33,928 nucleotides of DNA from Opitutaceae bacterium (lineage in GTDB: Bacteria; Verrucomicrobiota; Verrucomicrobiia; Opitutales; Opitutaceae): positions 1 to 33,928 of the forward strand of contig JANJTQ010000299.1 in assembly GCA_024711005.1 (NCBI GenBank), read 5' to 3'. Below, in pieces: positions 1 to 7,372 of this stretch. The translations under genes and the position numbers were made by a program. The notes below the pieces were generated by a model. That model was not told the origin of the DNA. It saw nothing but the letters and a program-made list of their open reading frames with translations, and made no database searches. Positions within the stretch are counted from its first letter, which is position 1. Every line of letters starts with the position of its first letter.

Positions 1-42
1 GCCGCCGCCCTCTTTTACTTCCCCGGCTCCTAAACCAACTTC

Positions 43-2070
43 ATGTCCCCCATTCATCGTATCTCCGTGTCATCCTCCCGAGTCCTCCAACGTCTGCGGA
101 CGCCTTCCCGCCTCATGTCGCTGGCCCTTTTGTGCGGGGCAAGTGTCTGGGCGCAGGTCGGCGGCATCGCCCCGAAGTTTTTGGTCGATCCCAATTCACC
201 CAAGGCGGCGGCCCAGATCACGCCAGGCAGTGAGCAAGTGAGCGTCACCACCGGCAAGGACGGTATCACCGTCAACATTGCGGGCGGTGCCGCTGAATAT
301 CCGGGGTTTTTCATCAAGCCGGAAACCGGCTCCTCGTGGGATCTCACCCCGTGGGGACGCATTGAGGCCAGAGTTACCAATCTCGGGACCGGCAATCTCC
401 AGCTTAGCATGCGGGTGGACAACAAGCCGGACGGCAGCAGCGGCAACACCGAGGCCACCACGATCAAGCCTGGCGAAACCAAGACACTCAAAGTCATCTT
501 CGGCTACTCCTATGGTTTCAAGCCGGGCTTCCAGTTAAAGCCCGGATCGATTCAGGACATCCTCTTTTTTTCCGCCGGGAAAAAGGATGTAGCGAGAGCC
601 TTCCGCATCGAAGACCTGCAAGCCTCCGGTTCAGCCGGTGAAAAGCCCCCCGTCGATCCCGGCACCGTGCGCATCAAACCGGAAAACGGCGTGCTGCTCG
701 GCAAAGGCATCACCATCGATGCCGCCAAACAAGTGGTGGCCAGGGGAACCGCCAAGGCGGATGTCACGACCGACGGCGCACTCCGGATCGTCTTCACCGG
801 CGGATCAAAACCCGAATCCGTCACCTTCAAACCCGCCCAGGGAAGCTGGCGGTTGACCGAGGCGTTTCAGGTTCAGGTTAAACTCAAGAACACCGGTAAT
901 GCACCGGTGACCCCGTCCGTCCGCCTCAACAGCAAAGGCGGCAACAGCGACACGATCACCGCCGCCACCCCGCTCGCCCCGGGAGCCGAGACCGTGATCA
1001 CCGTTCCTTTCGCCGCCGTCGTTTCGCCGGTCCTCCCAACCGACCCCAAACAAGAGGTGTATTCCAAGGGCACATGGAGCGAAAACAACTGGGAGCCCAA
1101 GACCGGCACCGGCACCAAGTTCACCAGCGACTGGGCCAAGGGCGTTGTGATCACCGCGGACAAAACTCCCGGCGCCAAAAGCCTCGTCGTCACCTCGATC
1201 ATCGCCAACGTCCCCCAATCCGACATCCCCGCCTGGGTCGGTCAGCGTCCTCCCGTGGACAGCGGCTGGGTCCAGACGCTCAACGAAAACTTCGACGGCG
1301 ACGCCATCGATCTCAACCGCTGGAACGTTTACACCGATAACTTTTGGGACAAACGAACCCACTTCAGCAAAGACAACGCCATCGTCAAAGACGGCAAACT
1401 CGTCCTCCGCTACGAAAAGAAAACCGGGTATCACAACGACGACCCCAACGACAAGAAAACCGTCGGCAAGACCGACTACGCCTGCGGCTTCGCCGACACC
1501 TATGGCAAGTGGCGCCAGCTCTACGGTTACTTCGAAGCCCGAGTAAAGTTGCCGAAGGCCCCCGGACTCTGGCCGGCTTTCTGGACCATGCCGGACCGCG
1601 GCCCCGAGGCCGGTCCCCAGTGGGCCCGCGCCGACACCAAAAAGGGCGGCATGGAGCACGACATCCTCGAGTTCCTCTCCGGCTGGGGCCCGTACCGCTA
1701 CAACCTGGCCTTTCACTGGGACGGCTACGGCAAGGAGCACAAATCCGCCGGCACACCCTACCACTATGTCCTTCCCGACAAGGACGGCTACATCACCACC
1801 GGCGTTTACTGGGTTCCGGGCCTTTCTATTTACTACGCCCAGGGCAAGGAAGTCCTCCGCTGGGAAAGCCCCCGCGTCTGCACCGTCCCGTCCTATATCA
1901 TGTTCAACATGGTTTCGGGCGGCTGGGACAACCAGCCCCTCGAAGACGCCAAGCTCCCGGACGATTTCGTGATCGACTACGTCCGTGTCTGGCAGCGCAA
2001 GGACCTCGCCTCCCCGCTTGACGGGCCGATGCCCAACAAGGGCCTGCCCTCCTCGGTTTCATCCGAGTAA
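43..2070 (+). CDS. Secreted GH16-family glycoside hydrolase with N-terminal beta-sandwich modules
   Basis: This encodes a 675-aa exported endo-acting glycan hydrolase. The N-terminus is basic, then hydrophobic (about residues 24-37), with a plausible signal peptidase site after VWA at residue 37; Met25 is an alternative start. Residues about 45-195 and 210-400 look like two beta-rich carbohydrate-binding modules. The catalytic domain spans about 410-650, opening with NENFDGDAIDLNRWNV and closing with the IDYVRVWQRK strand typical of GH16. The GH16 active-site signature ExDxxE is present as EHDILE, giving Glu538 as expected nucleophile, Asp540, and Glu543 as acid/base. The family cleaves beta-1,3/1,4-glucans or galactans (laminarin, agar, carrageenan, porphyran); the substrate cannot be told from sequence alone. 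No Shine-Dalgarno site is visible. It converges on the AraC gene downstream. The family call is secure; the substrate is open. Confidence 0.9.
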   Translation: MSPIHRISVSSSRVLQRLRTPSRLMSLALLCGASVWAQVGGIAPKFLVDPNSPKAAAQITPGSEQVSVTTGKDGITVNIAGGAAEYPGFFIKPETGSSWDLTPWGRIEARVTNLGTGNLQLSMRVDNKPDGSSGNTEATTIKPGETKTLKVIFGYSYGFKPGFQLKPGSIQDILFFSAGKKDVARAFRIEDLQASGSAGEKPPVDPGTVRIKPENGVLLGKGITIDAAKQVVARGTAKADVTTDGALRIVFTGGSKPESVTFKPAQGSWRLTEAFQVQVKLKNTGNAPVTPSVRLNSKGGNSDTITAATPLAPGAETVITVPFAAVVSPVLPTDPKQEVYSKGTWSENNWEPKTGTGTKFTSDWAKGVVITADKTPGAKSLVVTSIIANVPQSDIPAWVGQRPPVDSGWVQTLNENFDGDAIDLNRWNVYTDNFWDKRTHFSKDNAIVKDGKLVLRYEKKTGYHNDDPNDKKTVGKTDYACGFADTYGKWRQLYGYFEARVKLPKAPGLWPAFWTMPDRGPEAGPQWARADTKKGGMEHDILEFLSGWGPYRYNLAFHWDGYGKEHKSAGTPYHYVLPDKDGYITTGVYWVPGLSIYYAQGKEVLRWESPRVCTVPSYIMFNMVSGGWDNQPLEDAKLPDDFVIDYVRVWQRKDLASPLDGPMPNKGLPSSVSSE

Positions 2071-2134
2071 CAATCCCATCATGAACGGGCGGACGCTGTC
2101 GCACGATGGCTACTTCGCCCGCCTCCGCCGCGCC

Positions 2135-3007
2135 TCAGCGTTTTTTCATGCGCCACGCGCGCGGCGAAACGCCCGCGCGTTCGATGAACCAATTGGAAAA
2201 ATGCGGCGGGGAACTGAAGCCCAGTTCGAACGCCACCTCCTTCACCGGCAATGAACTCTTCGCCAGCGCGTGCCGCGCCAGCTCCATCCGGCGGCCCTCA
2301 TAATACTGAAACGGCGATACTCCCTGCCGGGCACGAAACAGCCGACCGAGTTGGTTCACGCTCAACCCGCAACGCCGCGCCAGCTCCGCCTCCGAGAATT
2401 TGTCACGCATGCGGTGTTCCTCGATCAAGGTCAGCGCCTTGGTCACGCGCGGATCCCCCTCGGTTGCCGCCTCCGGCGTCTCCCCCGCGGCCTCCATCGC
2501 CTCCACATAAAATCGGAGCCAGTTCATGAACGCCGATTCGATACGAAAGTTGTCCACCAGACTCAGGCGGTCCCGCGCCACATAGAGAGTCCCCGGCGCA
2601 TCCACCCGCTCGAATTCCGCCACCAGCCGCCTCGCCGCCTCGCGCAACCGGCCACCCATCGCACCCGACACCACCACGTCCTTCGCCCGCGTGAAAAGCG
2701 GCTTCCCTCCGCGCAGACGCAAGTGGAACCGCAACGACATCAAACGAGCCCCTTGCGTAAAATGTTGCCGTCCCTCGTCGGCCCGCAGGAACAACCACTC
2801 GCCCGCCCCGGCCCGCACTTTTTCACCTCGCGCGTAAGCCACCGTCACCGTGCCGTGCTCAATGAACCACGCCACCGTTTCCACCGAACTGGCCGTGACG
2901 TCCATGTCCAAATACCGCTCCTCGATCGCACGTTCGTTCGCCCACATCAGACGTGCCTGCAAGCCATAGATATCCAGTTTGAACGGACCCCGACGTCGAT
3001 TTGCCAT
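2135..3007 (-). CDS. AraC-family transcriptional regulator
   Basis: This is a 290-aa DNA-binding regulator. Residues about 15-120 look like a cupin-type ligand-sensing half (short beta strands, FLRADEGRQHFTQG). Residues about 190-288 hold the AraC double helix-turn-helix: FSEAELARRCGLSVNQLGRLF is the first recognition unit and VKEVAFELGFSSPPHFSNWF the second, ending in the usual AGVSPRAWR. The length is normal for the family. It is divergent from the PEP-CTERM gene that starts at 3133 and convergent with the GH16 gene, so either could be its target (inference). The start at 3007 gives a natural N-terminus for the family. The ligand is unknown. Confidence 0.9.
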   Translation of the reverse strand: MANRRRGPFKLDIYGLQARLMWANERAIEERYLDMDVTASSVETVAWFIEHGTVTVAYARGEKVRAGAGEWLFLRADEGRQHFTQGARLMSLRFHLRLRGGKPLFTRAKDVVVSGAMGGRLREAARRLVAEFERVDAPGTLYVARDRLSLVDNFRIESAFMNWLRFYVEAMEAAGETPEAATEGDPRVTKALTLIEEHRMRDKFSEAELARRCGLSVNQLGRLFRARQGVSPFQYYEGRRMELARHALAKSSLPVKEVAFELGFSSPPHFSNWFIERAGVSPRAWRMKKR

Positions 3008-3051
3008 GGCAGGATTTCGTAACTTTTAGGATAGTTTCTACAAGCCCTAAC

Positions 3052-3078
3052 GCTTCCCTTTCGCAGTCGGGCGGAAGC
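3052..3078. promoter_or_regulatory. Inverted repeat in AraC/PEP-CTERM divergent region
   Basis: GCTTCC (3052-3057) and GGAAGC (3073-3078) form 6-bp inverted arms 15 bp apart, inside the 125-bp divergent intergenic region between the AraC start and the PEP-CTERM start. It could be a regulator site, but arms this short occur by chance in GC-rich DNA. Confidence 0.25.
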
Positions 3079-3132
3079 ATGCTGACGTACACGAATCCTC
3101 TGGTTTTTCGCCACGTTCCCAATCCTGCCTGC

Positions 3133-3948
3133 ATGAAAAAGCTGATCACCGCCCTTCCTCTACTGGCTTTCGCCACCCTCGGCTTTTCCGCCCCGCTCTT
3201 GGTGGAAAATTTCGACAGCCTCAACATCGCCGACCTCAACGGCCAAAACGGTTGGACCGCCAATGCCGCCCTGGATGTCGCATCCGGCGGACTGTCCTAC
3301 TCGAACGGCGCCATCTCGATCGCCGGCGGCGACAAACACGCCACGTGGTCGGGTGCGGATGTGCAGCCCCTCGGCTTCAAAGCGTTCGCCAGCCAGTCCG
3401 GCGAGGTCTGGTTCAGCCTCACCATCAACGTGACCGCGACCGACACCTCGAGCCGCTTCTGGTTCTACGTCAGCAACGACGCGGACCTCGGCGATGCCGG
3501 TGTCGTCGGCCAGATCAACAACAATAGCACGGCACTCGCCGCCGGCTCCCGAATCGGCTCGTCCCAGGCAATCTCGGGCAACAGCTCGCTCAATGCCGGC
3601 AACACCTTGTTCATCGTGGGACGTTTTTCCCAGTCCCAGACCGGCGGCACCGCCGCGGTCGGCGACTATGACAAGATGGAGATGTGGGTGAACCCCGATT
3701 CGACCACCCTCGGCGTCGCATCCGCCGCCATCAACACCACGGGAACCGGCATCACCAGCGGCATCGATACCTTCGCCCTCACCGCGCTCGGCACCGGATC
3801 CACCGTGCTCTGGGACAACCTTCGCGTGGGCACCACCCAAGCCGATGTGCTGGACGTCTACACCATTCCCGAGCCCTCCAGCTACGCCGCCCTCGGAGGC
3901 CTCGCCGCCATGAGTCTGGCCGCCCTTCGCCGTCGCGCCACGCGCTGA
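3133..3948 (+). CDS. PEP-CTERM sorting-domain protein
   Basis: This is a 271-aa exported surface protein. The start is placed at Met 3133 because it opens a clean signal peptide (MKKLITALPLLAFATLGFSA); the open frame extends 44 codons further upstream but that part overlaps the AraC start and looks non-coding. The body (about 20-240) is Ser/Thr/Gly/Asn-rich and beta-strand-like, resembling lectin-fold verrucomicrobial surface proteins. The C-terminus is a classic PEP-CTERM signal: IPEPSS, a hydrophobic stretch (YAALGGLAAMSLAAL), then RRRATR. Such tails are recognised by an exosortase, which is not in this window. A strong intrinsic terminator follows the stop. The divergent AraC gene may control it. 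The molecular function of the body is unknown. Confidence 0.85.
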   Translation: MKKLITALPLLAFATLGFSAPLLVENFDSLNIADLNGQNGWTANAALDVASGGLSYSNGAISIAGGDKHATWSGADVQPLGFKAFASQSGEVWFSLTINVTATDTSSRFWFYVSNDADLGDAGVVGQINNNSTALAAGSRIGSSQAISGNSSLNAGNTLFIVGRFSQSQTGGTAAVGDYDKMEMWVNPDSTTLGVASAAINTTGTGITSGIDTFALTALGTGSTVLWDNLRVGTTQADVLDVYTIPEPSSYAALGGLAAMSLAALRRRATR

Positions 3949-3960
3949 TCGTCCCTTTTT

Positions 3961-3974
3961 CACGCTTCCGCGTG
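3961..3974 (+). other. Small hairpin upstream of terminator
   Basis: CACGC TTCC GCGTG forms a 5-bp stem with a 4-nt loop, 12 nt after the PEP-CTERM stop and directly ahead of the strong terminator hairpin. It may stack with it or protect the 3' end of the mRNA. Confidence 0.4.
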
Positions 3975-3980
3975 CTCACG

Positions 3981-4007
3981 CCGCCGTCCTTCGGGATGGC
4001 GGTTTTT
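3981..4007 (+). terminator. Intrinsic terminator with UUCG tetraloop
   Basis: CCGCCGTCC (3981-3989), loop TTCG (3990-3993), then GGATGGCGG (3994-4002) form a fully paired 9-bp stem with one G-U wobble, followed by TTTTT (4003-4007). This is a textbook Rho-independent terminator for the PEP-CTERM gene and sits between two convergent genes. Confidence 0.9.
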
Positions 4008-4026
4008 CCATGTCATCTCACCGACC

Positions 4027-5013
4027 TCACCCACCCGCCGACTGGCGAGCCTGACGTTGGAACTCACCCGGAGGCACCCCGGCGATCCGCCGGAAGGCTT
4101 TGCTGAAATGTGAACGGTCCGCAAACCCCGCTCCTTCCGCCGCGTCCTCGATGCTCAATCGCGGATTCGCCAGCAACCGCTTCGCCAGTCCCACCCGCGC
4201 CTGCAACAGATAGACGCTCAGCTCCGTGCCCATCGATTGCTTGAACTTCCGCCCCAAAAAATCGGGATGGCAATGCAGGTGGTCGGCCAGATCCTTCACG
4301 ATAAAAGGCTCGGACAAATGCGCCGTGATATAGGCGATCGCCTGTCGCACCACGAGCGGCACATCCTGCGGGTCGAGATAGGGGAAGCGCAACGCCCGCA
4401 CCTTGTAGAGCTCCGGCCGCACACCGCTCGCTTCAAAGAAAAACCGCGCCAGTCGCGCCACCGTCTGCAACGTGCGCCGGTGCCCGGGAATGCTCTCGGC
4501 CTCGATGCGCGCCACCGCCGCCAGAGCCTCCAGGTAAAGCGCGGCATCCAGCCCCGCGCGTGCACAATACCGTTGGACGCGCGCCTCCGCGCGCCGCTCC
4601 TGTCCACGCACCACCACCGAGCCGTAGTAAAACACGCCCAGCACCCGTCCGCCGACGATGAGCGGTTCCGCGAGATCGAACAGTCCGAGATGGCACAGCC
4701 CCTCCAGCCCGGTGCGCCGTCGCACCACGAGCCGATTCACCGCAACCTTGTTTCGGGTGCAGTCCTTCCCCCAGTCCGGTTTCTTCGCCAGCTGGCAATA
4801 GGCGCACACATGGAACTGGTGCCCCGCATCCAGCCGCATCGCCGGCACATCGGTATGCGCTCCGTTCAACATGCCGGTCAGGTCATCGAAGCTCATGCGC
4901 ATGCCGCTCCCGAACTCAAACGACTCCATCAGCTCTTGGAGCAAGGGCTGGAGCGGAGCGTCAGGAGAGTCGTTGTGGGGTTCGGCCTGCACCCGACCAT
5001 CGAAAGGACCCAT
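4027..5013 (-). CDS. AraC-family regulator with PocR-type sensory domain
   Basis: The start is set at ATG 5013 (328 aa) because a good ribosome-binding site, GAGGA, lies 7 nt upstream; a longer frame starts with TTG at 5133 but looks non-coding there. Residues about 20-170 form a PocR-like sensor with Cys70, Cys73, Cys85 and Cys107 and a final LIVGGRVLGVFYYGSV strand pair. PocR domains are known as predicted sensors of small hydrocarbon-type ligands. Residues about 225-325 are the AraC helix-turn-helix pair (FIVKDLADHLHCHPDFLGRKF; IEDAAEGAGFADRSHFSKAF), ending GVPPGEFQRQ. The stop faces the terminator of the PEP-CTERM gene. No target is evident; the neighbouring genes are an RNA ligase and a surface protein. 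Confidence 0.9.
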   Translation of the reverse strand: MGPFDGRVQAEPHNDSPDAPLQPLLQELMESFEFGSGMRMSFDDLTGMLNGAHTDVPAMRLDAGHQFHVCAYCQLAKKPDWGKDCTRNKVAVNRLVVRRRTGLEGLCHLGLFDLAEPLIVGGRVLGVFYYGSVVVRGQERRAEARVQRYCARAGLDAALYLEALAAVARIEAESIPGHRRTLQTVARLARFFFEASGVRPELYKVRALRFPYLDPQDVPLVVRQAIAYITAHLSEPFIVKDLADHLHCHPDFLGRKFKQSMGTELSVYLLQARVGLAKRLLANPRLSIEDAAEGAGFADRSHFSKAFRRIAGVPPGEFQRQARQSAGG

Positions 5014-5228
5014 TCCCGGTTCCTCAAGCGAACAAGCGCGAATCGCGCGATCTGGTCGGCAGATCAATCCGTTTCCAAACCCGGATCGGAGACACCGCAC
5101 CGACCCGGACTCCATCTCCCGCGCGCTGATCAAGGGACGCCGGATCGCCGAGGCCTACGGAGGAGGTGAATTCGAGATCGTTCAAGGTCGCCAAGGGTGG
5201 AACTCAGCAAGTGCAAGCCGCAAGCGCG

Positions 5229-6761
5229 TTAAGGCTGAGCCTCCGCATTACCCTCCCGGCGCTCGGCTTTGTGCGCGGCGCGCTTTTCGCGACGGACACG
5301 TTGCCAATGCGGTTCGGGTGCCTCGCCGGCCATGATACAACCTTGCGGGTGGATCTCGCCCACGACCGTCGCGAGACCGAAGCGGGCGATCTGGGCCTTC
5401 ACCTTGCTCGCATCTTTGTAGCCCAGCGGAGACTCCGAAAGGTCCGCGGTGCCGTTATACCAGCGTACGTCGATTCCCTTCGTCACCGCCGACAGGACTT
5501 CCTTCAGGCGCGCCGGATCGATCTCGCCTTCGGTATCCTTGTAGGGACGCAGCATCGCGGTGCGCGACAAATTGCGACCGGCGCCGTGCGGACAAAACGA
5601 CAGGTAGTCGGTGTTGTCCGCGCCGAGCACGAGCAGGATTTCACGCGCCATGTTGAGCGGGATCAGCCCGAGCAACGGACGCCCTTGCTCATCACGCCAG
5701 GCGGGCGTGGCTCCTTTTCCATGGAAGAACACGTGGCCGCGTTTCCACACAAAATTATGCTCGTTGCCGATCTGCACGAGGGCGCGCTGACCGAGGCGGC
5801 CGAGTAAGGCGGCATGGATCTGGGCATGGTTCTCCCGCGTCCAACGTCCGATGTATTGCAACGCATCCCAGTAAGCGCGGCCTTCCTTGGAATCCGCCGG
5901 CAGCCAGACCGCCGCATCGGGAATCCCCTGGGTGTTCTCATCGCACCAGCGACGAGCCGCGATTTGCCCGCGTTTGTAGAGGTCAGCACCAAGTCCGCGC
6001 GAACCGTGATGCGTCACGAGCACGCTGAACTTTCCTTCACGACGATCGATCCACTCGGCCAGCTCCATGTAACCGGCTGCCTCGATCGCGCGGCGTTGCT
6101 CCTCGGTGAACTGGATGTGTCCGACATAGGCGAAATGGTTTCCGTCGCCTTGCGTACCCAGAAAGTCCTGGGCACGGCTCCGCAGACCCGAGAGAAACGG
6201 GTTATCCCACACCGGCTCATCGAGCACCGCAGACGTGAACTGCTTTCCGCGCGGACGCCCGCCGGCACCAAAATGTGTCACCTTCTGCAGATGATCCATC
6301 ATCTCGCCGACCGGGTGATTGGCGTCGAAAAAAGTCGCGAACATCGAGCAGCAGATATCCGCCGAGTGCGCGCCGGGAATGATGGCGTTTTCAACCGCAA
6401 TGGCTCCGCCCACCGGAATGGTCGCGGCGCCTCCGCCCGTCGGACAGGTATCGGGCATCAACGCGCCCCGCTGCACCACCGGCACACGAAGCAGCTCCTT
6501 CATGCGCACGCGGGACGAAGCCACATTGGCGGCCTCCTCGGGCGTATCGGCTTCGATGGCTTCCGCCAGCGGAGCGGCCACCGAACGCGGCTGGATCAGC
6601 GGCGGCTGCTTCGGAAATTCCCGTTCGAGTTGGGCAAAGATAAGGGCGCGGCCGACGCCTGCGACGTCGAGTTCGCGGGCTCGGCGCAGGGCCGATCCGA
6701 GACGGCGACCTTCGAGCCAGCCGGCCGCGATCAGGTCGCGGGCTTTGATTTCCATGGTCAT
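5229..6761 (-). CDS. rtcB: RtcB-family RNA ligase
   Basis: This is a 510-aa member of the RtcB family, which joins RNA 2',3'-cyclic-phosphate or 3'-phosphate ends to 5'-OH ends with GTP and Mn2+ in RNA repair or tRNA splicing. Recognisable blocks are GGAIAVENAIIPGAHSADICCSMFA with Asp135 and Cys137/138 (metal site), GDGNHFAYVG, VTHHGSRGLG, NEHNFVWKRG, FCPHGAGRNLSR with His392 as the expected guanylylated residue, and the C-terminal GEIHPQGCIMAGE. It is about 100 residues longer than the compact E. coli type, mostly at the N-terminus. No archease, RNA cyclase or release-factor gene is adjacent. No Shine-Dalgarno site is visible before the ATG at 6761; a second ATG two codons in is possible. 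The family call is secure; the cellular substrate is unknown. Confidence 0.92.
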   Translation of the reverse strand: MTMEIKARDLIAAGWLEGRRLGSALRRARELDVAGVGRALIFAQLEREFPKQPPLIQPRSVAAPLAEAIEADTPEEAANVASSRVRMKELLRVPVVQRGALMPDTCPTGGGAATIPVGGAIAVENAIIPGAHSADICCSMFATFFDANHPVGEMMDHLQKVTHFGAGGRPRGKQFTSAVLDEPVWDNPFLSGLRSRAQDFLGTQGDGNHFAYVGHIQFTEEQRRAIEAAGYMELAEWIDRREGKFSVLVTHHGSRGLGADLYKRGQIAARRWCDENTQGIPDAAVWLPADSKEGRAYWDALQYIGRWTRENHAQIHAALLGRLGQRALVQIGNEHNFVWKRGHVFFHGKGATPAWRDEQGRPLLGLIPLNMAREILLVLGADNTDYLSFCPHGAGRNLSRTAMLRPYKDTEGEIDPARLKEVLSAVTKGIDVRWYNGTADLSESPLGYKDASKVKAQIARFGLATVVGEIHPQGCIMAGEAPEPHWQRVRREKRAAHKAERREGNAEAQP

Positions 6762-6799
6762 AGTGAAAAAGAATCGGGGATAAATCTGTTGTGGAGAAT

Positions 6800-6848
6800 A
6801 TCAGGTAAGGCGCCTGTCACATAGCGCTCTGCGCACACAATACCTGAT
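6800..6848. promoter_or_regulatory. Inverted repeat upstream of rtcB
   Basis: ATCAGGTA (6800-6807) and TACCTGAT (6841-6848) are perfect 8-bp inverted arms separated by 33 bp, about 40-90 bp upstream of the rtcB start. The spacing is wide for one dimeric operator, so it may be two half-sites or an mRNA leader fold. Function unproven. Confidence 0.35.
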
Positions 6849-6918
6849 TAAACGGTAATGATTGTTCCGGTGTCGTTAGCTTATCGAGGAATACACGGAG
6901 CGAAAGCGACCGGGGACT

Positions 6919-7058
6919 TTACTCCCCGCCGCGGCTGAAGAAGGATTGCCACAGGGCGAGCACAACGAAGTCGGCACGGAGTTTTTCTCGCCGGCTTCAC
7001 GAATTTGGCGAACGCGTTCGCGCGAGACGCCCAGTTCGACGGCGATGTCGGTGGCCGT
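6919..7058 (-). pseudogene. Remnant of a sigma-like helix-turn-helix protein
   Basis: The minus strand reads TATDIAVELGVSRERVRQI then REAGEK from 7058 down to 6984, matching the region 4.2 helix-turn-helix of sigma-70-type proteins (GVSRERVRQI is the hallmark). The frame is preceded immediately by a TAA stop (7061-7059). It is broken at a run of five A residues (6986-6982): after a shift of frame it continues LRADFVVLALWQSFFSRGGE to a TAA at 6919-6921. Both halves look protein-like and the junction restores the usual EKLR ending of the motif. No intact start or upstream domain is visible, so this appears to be a decayed gene end. A sequencing error in the A-run could explain the shift but not the upstream stop. 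Confidence 0.45.
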
Positions 7059-7112
7059 TTAGGACGCGCGCCGATGCCGCAGCGCCGGGCCATCGGGTCC
7101 AAGCGGCGCGCC

Positions 7113-7349
7113 TGCCAGACATTCCCGCAGATATTGAGCGCCGTCCGCGCAGGCGGCTTCGCCGCGATTTTGACCACCCTCGCTTTGGACGATCTGCCAT
7201 CCAACTCCTACGTAGTAATCAAAGCCGACCCACTCAAACAACTGACCCGAAAGCTGGCCTTGGTTTGGAGCCGGAGCTCCACCCACATCCGACCGACCGC
7301 AGCCCCCTTGGCACAGCGGCTGGTGAAGGCGTTTAAGATCGAGCACTGA
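7113..7349 (+). pseudogene. 3' fragment of a LysR-family regulator
   Basis: The frame reads FPQILSAVRAGGFAAILTTL then LTRKLALVWSRSSTHIRPTA and ends AQRLVKAFKIEH before TGA at 7347-7349. This matches the last 75 or so residues of a LysR effector-binding domain (the final helix-strand pair with the 'LVWSR-S-H--P-A--L---L' ending). The helix-turn-helix and the rest of the effector domain are missing: upstream of about 7110 the frame runs antisense through the other remnant and is not LysR-like. No start or ribosome site is visible. It is best read as a truncated pseudogene, convergent with the solute-binding protein gene. Confidence 0.55.
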
Positions 7350-7372
7350 TCAACCAAGCCGGGAACACCAGG

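Larger units (their letters stand above)
6762..7372. other. Gene-poor stretch with two gene remnants
   Basis: No intact gene is supportable across these 611 bp. They hold the rtcB upstream region with an inverted repeat (6800-6848), a frameshifted helix-turn-helix remnant on the minus strand and a 5'-truncated LysR fragment on the plus strand. The two remnants abut near 7060-7110, which suggests a past rearrangement or deletion. Confidence 0.6.

Noticed and set aside
3001-3132. N-terminal extension of the PEP-CTERM protein
   Set aside because: It overlaps the AraC start and lacks protein-like features; Met at 3133 opens a clean signal peptide.
5014-5228. Possible small gene on the plus strand between the PocR-AraC and rtcB genes
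   Set aside because: A stretch reading SRALIKGRRIAEAYGGGEFE looks slightly protein-like, but there is no start, ribosome site or family match, so I treat it as non-coding; it could be a remnant.
7005-7112. N-terminal part of the frame that ends in the LysR fragment
   Set aside because: It runs antisense through the helix-turn-helix remnant and has no LysR similarity.
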